A DNA stretch of 64,000 bases. Source: DLKC01 sp002478885. GTDB taxonomy: Bacteria; Bacteroidota; Bacteroidia; Chitinophagales; Chitinophagaceae. Where the stretch lies: NCBI GenBank assembly GCA_046329585.1, contig JAXLUI010000002.1, positions 744,001 to 808,000 of the forward strand, written 5' to 3'. This document shows positions 16,732 through 25,500 of the stretch, in pieces (the first letter of the stretch is position 1; every line of letters begins with the position of its first letter). The notes beneath the pieces are model-generated. The model had not been told where the DNA came from. It was given only the letters and a program-made list of their open reading frames with translations, and made no database searches. The translations under genes and the position numbers were made by a program.

Positions 16732-19521
16732 ATGAAACACCTATTAATAGTTGTCAGTTTTGTTTTTGCAGGTTTGTTTGCAGCCGGGCAAAGCACGAAG
16801 CAAACCACATCAACCTATTATACCTGTACCATGCATCCAAAGGTAAAATCTCCAAAGCCGGGTAATTGCCCCTATTGCGGCATGGTGCTGGTTAAAAAAA
16901 CGGTTAGTAAAAAGATACCTGCAAAAACAAATAATGCAGATACTTCAAAACAGGAGATGGCGGATAAAAATACAATGGACAGCATGCAGGTGCAGGATCA
17001 TAAGCATGACATGAAAGACATGCAAAATGATACAACTGTTTACACCTGTCCTATGCATCCTGAAGTTAATTCAGCAAAACCCGGTAACTGTCCTAAGTGC
17101 GGAATGAAGCTGATGAAAGAAATGCCTGTGCAGAATACAGATGAAAAAAAGCAGGACAGTCTTTCATCTCATGAGGGTATGGATGGAATGGATATGGGAG
17201 AAATGAATATGCCTGCCCCTCCGTCAGGTGGGGGAAATAACGATGCCACCATGCAGAACATACAATTAGCAAAGGCAAACTTAGGTCAGGTTAAAACCAT
17301 TGCTGCAACAGAACCACCCCATACAGTACGGTATGATTTATACATTGCTGATACCATAGTCAATTTTTCAGGAAAACTAAAAAGAGCCATTGCAGTGAAT
17401 GGACAAATTCCTATGCCAACCCTCACATTTACGGAAGGAGATACTGCCGAAATTTATGTACACAATAACCTGGATGAAGAAACATCTTTGCACTGGCATG
17501 GTTTGTTTTTACCAAACCAGTATGATGGTGTTCCCAATCTTACACAGATGCCCATAAAGCCGCATACCACGCATCTGTACAAATTTCCCATCATACAGCA
17601 CGGTACACATTGGTACCACAGTCATACAGGGCTGCAGGAACAAATCGGCATGTATGGCGCTTTTATCATGAACAAAAGAAAAGAATGGGATATACCTACC
17701 ATACCTGTTGTGCTAAGTGAATGGATTGATATGAATCCACGTGAAGTGCAACGCAGTCTGCATGCTGCCACCGATTGGTTTGCTGTGCAAAAAGGATCTA
17801 CCCAAAGTTATGCCGAGGCTATTAAGCAGGGTCAGTTCAAAACAAAAGTTGCCAATGAATGGAAACGTATGAATGCAATGGATTTGACCGATATATATTA
17901 TGACAAATTTTTAATAAATGGTAAAGACCAGGGTGAACAACCGCAGTTTAAAGCAGGTGACAAAGTAAGACTGCGTATAGCAAACGGGGGTGCATCAGAT
18001 TATTTCTGGCTGTCTTATGCAGGTGGTAAGATAACGGTAGTAGCAACTGATGGTAATGATGTGGAACCCGTAGAGGTGGACAGGTTAATCATTGCTGTAT
18101 CAGAAACCTACGATGTAGTGGTAACTATTCCCGAAAATAAAAGCTATGAGTTTTTGGTAACCCCGGAAGACCGCACCAAACATGCATCCTTATGGCTGGG
18201 CAGCGGCGAAAAAGTACCTGCAACAAAAATGAGCAGGCCAAAATATTTTGCCGGTATGAAAATGATGAATGATATGATGGATATGAAAGGTAACATGATT
18301 GAAATGGAAGGTATGAAAATGCAGAACCAGGTAATGGATATGAATACGGTTATGTACCCTGAAATAACAGGTGCAGAAGAAACAAAGAAGAAAAAAGATA
18401 CCGGTGATATGAATAGTCATGATATGCATTCCATGCAAATGCCCAATAGCAACAGCATGGCAGGGATGAATATGCAGAGTGAAACAACAGATATCGTAAC
18501 ACTGAACTATGGTATGCTACGTGCGCCGGAAAAAACAACTTTACCGCCAGGCCCTTTAAAAGAATTGAAATTCGATCTCACCGGGAACATGAACCGCTAT
18601 GTGTGGACACTCGACAATAAAACTGTTTCTGAAAGCGATAAGATTTTAATTAAGAAAGGAGAGAATTTGCGCATCGTAATTTTCAACAACAGTATGATGC
18701 GACATCCTATGCATTTGCACGGCCACGATTTCAGGGTATTGAACGGGCAGGGCGAAAACGCACCAATGAAAAACATTATAGACATCATGCCAATGGAAAG
18801 AGATACCATTGAATTTGCGGCAACTGAAAGTGGTGATTGGTTTTTCCATTGCCATATCCTGTACCACATGATGAGCGGTATGGGCAGAGTTTTCAGTTAC
18901 GAAAATTCTCCGGCCAATCCCGAAGTACCAGACACGGCGTTAGCGAAACGTAAACTGTTTGCTGATGACAGAATGTTCCATCTCATGGGCAAAGTTGGAA
19001 TAGAAAGTAATGGCAGTGATGGAGAAGCAATGCTGGCAAATACGAGATGGAAGGCAAGTACATTGTGGCATCTCGGTTATCATGATATGCACGGTTATGA
19101 AAGCGAAACGATGATAGGCCGCTACCTTGGCAGAATGCAATGGTGGTATCCTTATATTGGCTTCGATTATCATTACAAGAAAATGAATCCTGATGAGAAA
19201 AATATTTTTGGCGATGACTCGAAGAACATGTTCGGCCAGGTAAGTAACAAGGAACACAGAAACACCGTAGTGGCGGGTATTGCTTACACATTGCCCATGC
19301 TGTTTACAGCAGATGCAAGGGTGGATGGCGATGGTAAATTCCGCTTTCAGTTAAGCCGCGAAGATGTGCCTGTTACAAAGCGTTTACGTTTTAGCATGAT
19401 GGTTAATACTGATAAAGAATATATGGCAGGCTTCAGGTACATCGCTACAAAATATATTTCCCTGTCTACGCATTACGATAGTGATATGGGGCTTGGTGCA
19501 GGTATTACTTTAACGTATTAG
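16732..19521 (+). CDS. Multicopper oxidase with two HMBD modules, fused to a CopB-like domain
   Basis: A 929-residue secreted protein (signal peptide to about 20). Order: HMBD 1 (about 28-53, YYTCTMHPKV ... CPYCGM), HMBD 2 (about 104-129), a Met/His linker, then a CopA/PcoA-type oxidase core with all four copper-ligand blocks (LHWHGL, HWYHSHTG, HPMHLHGHDF, FFHCHILYHMMSGMG). A Met-rich insert lies at about 500-590. The last 180 residues (from about FHLMGKVGIES) resemble the CopB/PcoB outer-membrane barrel (RYLGRMQWWYPYIGFDYHY ... STHYDSDMGLGAGITLTY). It should oxidise Cu(I) to Cu(II). Fusion of oxidase and CopB partner in one chain replaces the usual two genes. Confidence 0.92.
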   Translation: MKHLLIVVSFVFAGLFAAGQSTKQTTSTYYTCTMHPKVKSPKPGNCPYCGMVLVKKTVSKKIPAKTNNADTSKQEMADKNTMDSMQVQDHKHDMKDMQNDTTVYTCPMHPEVNSAKPGNCPKCGMKLMKEMPVQNTDEKKQDSLSSHEGMDGMDMGEMNMPAPPSGGGNNDATMQNIQLAKANLGQVKTIAATEPPHTVRYDLYIADTIVNFSGKLKRAIAVNGQIPMPTLTFTEGDTAEIYVHNNLDEETSLHWHGLFLPNQYDGVPNLTQMPIKPHTTHLYKFPIIQHGTHWYHSHTGLQEQIGMYGAFIMNKRKEWDIPTIPVVLSEWIDMNPREVQRSLHAATDWFAVQKGSTQSYAEAIKQGQFKTKVANEWKRMNAMDLTDIYYDKFLINGKDQGEQPQFKAGDKVRLRIANGGASDYFWLSYAGGKITVVATDGNDVEPVEVDRLIIAVSETYDVVVTIPENKSYEFLVTPEDRTKHASLWLGSGEKVPATKMSRPKYFAGMKMMNDMMDMKGNMIEMEGMKMQNQVMDMNTVMYPEITGAEETKKKKDTGDMNSHDMHSMQMPNSNSMAGMNMQSETTDIVTLNYGMLRAPEKTTLPPGPLKELKFDLTGNMNRYVWTLDNKTVSESDKILIKKGENLRIVIFNNSMMRHPMHLHGHDFRVLNGQGENAPMKNIIDIMPMERDTIEFAATESGDWFFHCHILYHMMSGMGRVFSYENSPANPEVPDTALAKRKLFADDRMFHLMGKVGIESNGSDGEAMLANTRWKASTLWHLGYHDMHGYESETMIGRYLGRMQWWYPYIGFDYHYKKMNPDEKNIFGDDSKNMFGQVSNKEHRNTVVAGIAYTLPMLFTADARVDGDGKFRFQLSREDVPVTKRLRFSMMVNTDKEYMAGFRYIATKYISLSTHYDSDMGLGAGITLTY

Positions 19522-19525
19522 AAAA

Positions 19526-19690
19526 TGTATGTTCCCGGCATTTGTATTTTATGGTATCGTTCCTTGCGTCGCACTCTTGTACAGTTAGTCCGTTGTTGAT
19601 CTTTAACTGCCGACTGTTGATAAAAATGCACAAGAGTGCGACGCAACCGGGCATCATAGCAGTACTGCGGCCTGGTACAAAAAAATATAA
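19526..19690. repeat. Complete inverted-repeat element E/F (two arms)
   Basis: Arm E (+, 19526-19582; core CTTGCGTCGCACTCTTGTAC) and arm F (-, 19628-19690; core GCACAAGAGTGCGACGCAAC, outer CCTGGTACAAAAAAATA) face each other across a 45-base centre with no ORF. The 165-bp unit fills the gap between the multicopper oxidase and the CPH-type ATPase. Confidence 0.9.
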
Positions 19691-19724
19691 AACATAATTC
19701 ATCATTCATTCAAAGCTGAATAGT

Positions 19725-21791
19725 ATGGAACATCATCAACACACAAATGAACAACATTCAGAAAAATCAACACAACACACAACACATGATCAGCACGACA
19801 AACATGTAATGAAAGCGCAGGATAATCCTGAAATGGGGCATTCAGGCCACGATCATCATGCCATGATGATTGAAGATTTTAAAAAACGTTTTTACATAGT
19901 GCTTTTATTGACGCTGCCGGTAATGCTGCTTTCTGAAATGATTCAGCACTGGCTGAATATACATATCAGTTTTCCAGGTGATCAGTATTTGTTGTTATTG
20001 CTGTCTTCTGTTATTTTCTTTTATGGCGGCAAACCTTTTTTGCAGGGATGGATAAGCGAAATGAAAGCAAAGAATCCTGGCATGATGACATTGATAGGAT
20101 TTGCAATTACCGTTGCTTACATCTATAGTGTAGCAGTTGTGCTGGGACTGAAAGGCATGGATTTTTTCTGGGAACTTGCAACACTAATTTTGATCATGTT
20201 ATTGGGTCACTGGATCGAAATGAAATCCATTGCAGGTGCATCAAAAGAACTGGAATTATTAGTACAACTTATGCCAGATGAAGCACATATTGTACATGAA
20301 GGTGGTCATGTGATGGATGTAAAAACGGCTTCGTTAAAAACAGATGATATTATACTAATAAAGCCGGGTGAAAAAGTAGCTGCTGATGGAATTATTGTGG
20401 ATGGCAAAAGCTATCTCAATGAAAGCATGCTTACAGGTGAATCGAAACCAGTTGAAAAAAAGAAAGGAGAAAAAGTGATTGCAGGCTCTATCAATGGTAA
20501 TGCCGCGATAAAAGTAATGGTGATGCATAGTGCAGAAAACTCTTACTTATCGCAGGTAATAAAACTGGTAAAGGATGCGCAAAATGCAAAATCAAATACG
20601 CAATTATTGGCAGACAAAGCTGCACGGTGGCTTACTTATATTGCAATAGCAGCAGGCGTTATCACTTTTGTTTTCTGGCTGAGCGCCGGGAAAGATATTG
20701 CATTTGCAATGGAGCGCATGGTAACGGTTATCGTAATCTGTTGCCCGCATGCATTAGGTTTGGCGGTTCCGCTTGTAGTAGCAAAATCAACATCGCTTTC
20801 TGCAAAACATGGATTACTGATTAAAAACAGAACAGCATTTGAAAACGCAAGGAAAATTACTACACTCGTATTTGACAAAACAGGAACATTAACAGAGGGA
20901 AATTTTAAAGTAGTAAGATATACTTCCTCATTAGAGGAATACAGCAAAGAACAGGTACTGTTTTTTGCTGCTGCAGTTGAGCAGCAATCAGAGCATCCGA
21001 TAGCACAGGGCATTGTAAACAAAGCGAAAGAACTGCACTTAACAATACCTGCTGCAACCGGCGTAGAAGCTATTACCGGTAAAGGCATAGAAGCAATTGT
21101 TGATGGAAAAGAAATTATGGTTGTAAGTCCCAATTATATACAAGAACATTTTGATGTATTGGCAAAAAACGGTTTGATCAGCAAAGCAGAAACAGAAGTA
21201 TTTATTTTAATTGACGGAAAAATTGCAGGAAGTATCGCATTGGCAGACGCAATACGGGCTGAATCAAAAGAAGCTGTTCAACAGTTAAAGAAAGAAAATA
21301 TAAAATCTGTTTTGCTTACCGGCGATAATAAAGTTGTTGCAGCAGCAGTAGCAGGCACACTTGAAATGGATAGTTATTTTGCTGAAGTATTACCCCATCA
21401 AAAGCTGGAAAAAATAAAAGAACTGCAATCCCATAACGAATTTGTTGCTATGACCGGCGATGGCATCAATGATGCGCCTGCATTGGCGCAGGCAGACATC
21501 GGCATTGCTATAGGGTCAGGCTCTGATATTGCTGCGGAAACAGCCGGGATTGTATTGGTTAACAGTAATCCAAAAGACGTGGTAAGTCTTATACAGTTTG
21601 GCAAAGCCACTTACAGGAAAATGATACAAAATCTTATATGGGCAACGGGTTATAATATTGTAGCATTGCCGCTTGCTGCTGGTGTACTTTATCATTGGGG
21701 TATTTTGTTAAGTCCCGCTGCGGGTGCTGTTTTGATGAGTGTGAGTACTATTGTGGTAGCAATCAATGCCAGTCTTTTGAAAGTAAACTAA
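19725..21791 (+). CDS. copB: CPH-type P1B ATPase (CopB-like Cu/Ag exporter)
   Basis: A 688-residue P1B-3-type pump. The first 47 residues are a His-rich tail (EHHQHTNEQH ... GHDHHAMM) with no HMA domain. The ion-site motif is C340-P341-H342 (CCPHALGLAVP), and the phosphorylation site is D384 in DKTGT. GDGINDAPALAQADIGIA completes the ATP-binding hinge. CPH pumps are reported to export Cu(II), or Cu/Ag, from the cytosol, complementing the CPC pump at 1151-3574. It follows the oxidase and a complete repeat element; a promoter may lie in the gap, but none is recognisable. Confidence 0.93.
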   Translation: MEHHQHTNEQHSEKSTQHTTHDQHDKHVMKAQDNPEMGHSGHDHHAMMIEDFKKRFYIVLLLTLPVMLLSEMIQHWLNIHISFPGDQYLLLLLSSVIFFYGGKPFLQGWISEMKAKNPGMMTLIGFAITVAYIYSVAVVLGLKGMDFFWELATLILIMLLGHWIEMKSIAGASKELELLVQLMPDEAHIVHEGGHVMDVKTASLKTDDIILIKPGEKVAADGIIVDGKSYLNESMLTGESKPVEKKKGEKVIAGSINGNAAIKVMVMHSAENSYLSQVIKLVKDAQNAKSNTQLLADKAARWLTYIAIAAGVITFVFWLSAGKDIAFAMERMVTVIVICCPHALGLAVPLVVAKSTSLSAKHGLLIKNRTAFENARKITTLVFDKTGTLTEGNFKVVRYTSSLEEYSKEQVLFFAAAVEQQSEHPIAQGIVNKAKELHLTIPAATGVEAITGKGIEAIVDGKEIMVVSPNYIQEHFDVLAKNGLISKAETEVFILIDGKIAGSIALADAIRAESKEAVQQLKKENIKSVLLTGDNKVVAAAVAGTLEMDSYFAEVLPHQKLEKIKELQSHNEFVAMTGDGINDAPALAQADIGIAIGSGSDIAAETAGIVLVNSNPKDVVSLIQFGKATYRKMIQNLIWATGYNIVALPLAAGVLYHWGILLSPAAGAVLMSVSTIVVAINASLLKVN

Positions 21792-21921
21792 TTACAACAC
21801 CAGGATATTTGGAGGATTTGTAAAGTATTTGTTGGCAGATACTCCTCATGCATCTTTTTTTGCAACAACGTAAAACTTTTACTGCTTTGCGCTATACCGA
21901 TTGTCTATTACCTTTGCCGCC

Positions 21922-22239
21922 ATGCGTTTATTTGGATTTATAATGGCTGTTCTTGTTTTGGTGCTGAGCTGTATGCCCTGCTCCGATACTGATGCTGCGC
22001 ATTCAAATGAAAGAGCTTCGGTACAAGCCATGCACACATCCAATCCGCTTGGTGGCAAAATGGATGATTGCTCACCCTTTTGTCAATGCAATTGTTGTGC
22101 TGGTTTTCCACTGCAATCTTTTTCAAATAGCATTTCATTAGCAATTCCTGAAACACATATAACCCATAGTGGTTTCTATAACGCTTCGATCTCCCGTATT
22201 GCTATTCCCATCTGGCAGCCTCCTAAATTAAACAGATAG
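21922..22239 (+). CDS. DUF6660-like small secreted protein
   Basis: A 105-residue protein with an N-terminal hydrophobic segment running into VLSCMPCSD, then DDCSPFCQCNCCAGFPLQSF. This pattern (…LSxMPCxD … CSPFCxCxCC…) is that of DUF6660, a small Bacteroidota family often upstream of CusA-type pumps. Seven cysteines suggest metal binding. The role is unknown. It is the first gene of the run leading to the second RND pump. Confidence 0.75.
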   Translation: MRLFGFIMAVLVLVLSCMPCSDTDAAHSNERASVQAMHTSNPLGGKMDDCSPFCQCNCCAGFPLQSFSNSISLAIPETHITHSGFYNASISRIAIPIWQPPKLNR

Positions 22240-22269
22240 CACACTATCGCGGCAATTTACCAATCAATA

Positions 22270-22392
22270 ATGAATGATAATCGTAAGAGTCTCATGGGGC
22301 TTCTACGTATATCTATGTTTATTATGCTGTTCAGCAAAGTTCAGTGCTTACTGCTTTTACCGTGGCTGGGTACAACATCTGACTACAAATAG
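22270..22392 (+). CDS. Small hydrophobic ORF (40 aa), uncertain
   Basis: A 40-codon frame with one possible membrane segment (RISMFIMLFSKVQCLLLLPWL). It ends 5 bases before the next small ORF and follows the DUF6660-like gene by 30 bases. Position and hydrophobicity fit a small operon gene; length alone could be chance. No family recognised. Confidence 0.3.
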   Translation: MNDNRKSLMGLLRISMFIMLFSKVQCLLLLPWLGTTSDYK

Positions 22393-22397
22393 ATTTC

Positions 22398-22559
22398 ATG
22401 AAACAAAATCGGAAGCCATCTAAAAAACCTGTTCCGGCTGAAACAAGATCTGTTGTAAAATGGATCAATATCATCATTGCTTTTGCGGGGATAGCCGCAT
22501 TAATATTATTCTCTGTTCTCTACATGATTCAGTACAACAAAATATTATCACACCATTAA
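22398..22559 (+). CDS. Small single-pass membrane protein before the RND pump (53 aa)
   Basis: A 53-codon ORF with a basic cytoplasmic start (MKQNRKPSKKP), one clear membrane helix (about 22-44, INIIIAFAGIAALILFSVLY) and a terminal HH. It ends 2 bases before the ATG of the CusA-TolC fusion, so the two are probably coupled. It may be an accessory subunit of the pump; the idea rests on position and topology only. Confidence 0.6.
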   Translation: MKQNRKPSKKPVPAETRSVVKWINIIIAFAGIAALILFSVLYMIQYNKILSHH

Positions 22560-22561
22560 TT

Positions 22562-25500
22562 ATGCTTAATAAAATCATTCAGTTTTCTATTCATAATAAA
22601 CTTATCATCGGTTTGTTTACGATAGGGTTGCTGATATATGGCACTTATTCACTAACCCGGCTGCCCATAGATGCTGTACCTGATATTACCAACAACCAGG
22701 TGCAGGTAATTACGGTGGCTTCTTCCCAATCTGCACTTGACATTGAAAGGCTGGTAACTTTTCCTATTGAGCAAACAATGGCAACAATACCCGATATACA
22801 GGAGATGCGCAGCTTTTCCCGTTTTGGATTAAGTGTGGTTACCATTGTGTTCAAAGAAAATGTAGATGTGTATTGGGCAAGGCAGCAGGTAAACGAAAGA
22901 TTGAGTACGGTAAAAACACAGATCCCTGCTGGCATTGGCAACCCGGAAATGGCCCCTGTAACCACAGGTTTAGGAGAAATATACCAGTATATTATTCGCC
23001 CTAAAAAAGGGTATGAAAATAAATACTCTGCAATGGATCTGCGAACAATGCAAGACTGGATCGTTCGCCGCCAATTGCTTGGCACACCTGGCGTTGCTGA
23101 CGTTGCAAGTTTTGGCGGTTATTTGAAGCAATATGAAATTGCCATAGACCCTGATAAATTGCGCAGTTATAATTTAAGCATAGCTAATCTGTTTACTGCG
23201 CTTGAAAAGAATAATCAAAATACAGGCGGTGCCTATATTGATAAAAAGCCCACTGCATATTTTATCAGGAGTGAAGGGTTAATTGGCTCGCCGGAAGACA
23301 TTGGCAAAGTTGTAGTAAAAAATACTTCAGATGGAATTCCTGTATTAATTAGAGATGTGGCTACTGTTGGTTATGGTCATGCTACCCGTTATGGTGCTAT
23401 GACCTATAATGATGAAGGAGAAGTTACAGGGGCAATTACACTTATGCTGAAAGGTGAGAATTCAAATGCGGTAGTGAACAACGTAAAAGAACGCATGGCG
23501 CAAATTGAAAAAACATTACCGGAAGGTGTGCAGATAGATGACTTTCTTGACAGAAGTGGTTTGGTGGGGAGGGCAATAGGAACAGTTGAAAAAAACCTGC
23601 TGGAGGGAGCACTAATCGTAATTTTTGTACTGGTAGTTTTTCTTGGAAATCTAAGAGCTGGTTTATTGGTAGCATCTGTTATTCCGCTATCTATGTTGTT
23701 TGCAGTGATCATGATGAACCTGTTTGGCGTAAGCGGTAACCTTATGAGCCTTGGAGCGATTGATTTTGGATTGATCGTGGATGGAGCGGTAATTATTGTT
23801 GAAGCAGTCTTGCACCGCATTACACAAAGCAAGCATCATCATGAAGGTGCAACACGCTTAAGCAATGAACAGATGAATACCGAAGTATATGCTTCTGCAA
23901 GTAAAATGATGAATACTGCATCGTTTGGGCAGATCATCATTTTAATCGTATATCTCCCGATTCTTGCACTTGTTGGTATAGAAGGAAAAATGTTTGGCCC
24001 GATGGCCCAAACAGTAAGCTTTGCGATTCTTGGCGCATTCCTTTTATCGCTTACATACGTGCCTATGATGAGTGCATGGGTATTGAGTAAAAATACCATA
24101 CACAAAAGAAATTTCAGCGACCGTATGATGGACTTTTTTCAGAGGATGTACAAGCCTTTGATAAAGGGTGCACTAAAAAGAAAATTCATTGTGGTTGCAT
24201 CTGCATTGGCACTGTTTGTAGTAAGCCTGGTTATCTATCTCAATATGGGCGGTGAATTTATTCCTACGCTGGAGGAAGGCGATTTTGCAGTAGAAACACG
24301 TGTGCTTACCGGCAGTAGTTTATCAGAAACAATAGATGCTGTACAAAAAGCTGCGGGCATACTAAAAAAGGAATTTCCAAACGAAGTAAAAGAGGTAGTT
24401 GGTAAAATTGGTTCTTCAGAAATTCCAACTGATCCTATGCCGGTAGAAGCAGCCGATCTAATGGTAATTCTTAAAGATAAATCTGAATGGAGCAAAGCAG
24501 ATAATCGTGAAGACCTTGCAGATGCAATGGGTAAAGCACTTGAAGATGTACCGGGTGTTACATTCGGTTTTCAGCAACCCATTCAAATGCGCTTTAACGA
24601 ACTGATTGCAGGTGTAAAACAGGATGTGGCTATTAAAATATTTGGTGAGGATTTGAATACGCTTACTGATCTGAGCAAACAGGTAGGTAAAGTGGTATCA
24701 TCAGTTGATGGCGCAAAGGATCTGTATGTGGAAGAAGTAACAGGGTTACCACAAATCGTTGTAAATATTAACCGCGATGAAGTGGCTAAATACGGGCTGA
24801 ATGTAGAAGATATTAATAATGCCCTCAGCACCGCATTTGCAGGGCAAAGTGCAGGCATAGTATATGAAGGTGAAAAAAGATTTGACCTTGTATTGCGATT
24901 GCAGAATGAAAACAGGCAGCAAATTGAAGATGTACGCAACCTCTTCATTACTGCACCGAACGGCAACCAAGTTACATTGTCGCAGTTGGCAGATATAGAT
25001 TTTAAAGTGGGGCCAAACCAGATACAAAGAGAAGATGCAAAGCGCCGTATTATTGTTGGCTTCAATACACGTGGAAGGGATGTTGCCAGCATTGTAAAAG
25101 AGTTACAGCAAAAAATAGATCAAGAGGTTAAAATGCCAACGGGTTATTTTATTACCTATGGAGGGCAGTTTCAAAACCTTGAAGAAGCACAGGCAAGATT
25201 ATCCATAGCTGTGCCTGTAGCATTGCTGCTGATATTTATGTTACTGTTTTTTGCATTCAAATCACTCAAGCAATCATTGCTGATTTTTATGGCGATTCCT
25301 ATGGCTTCAATTGGTGGTGTGTTTGCATTGCTGATAAGAGGCATGCCCTTTAGTATTTCTGCAGGCGTTGGCTTTATTGCCTTGTTTGGCGTAGCAGTAT
25401 TAAACGGTATAGTATTAATAGCAGAGTTCAACCGTTTAAAAAATGAAGGCATGACCAATTTAAATGAGATCGTACTAAAAGGAACAAGAATAAGGTTGAG

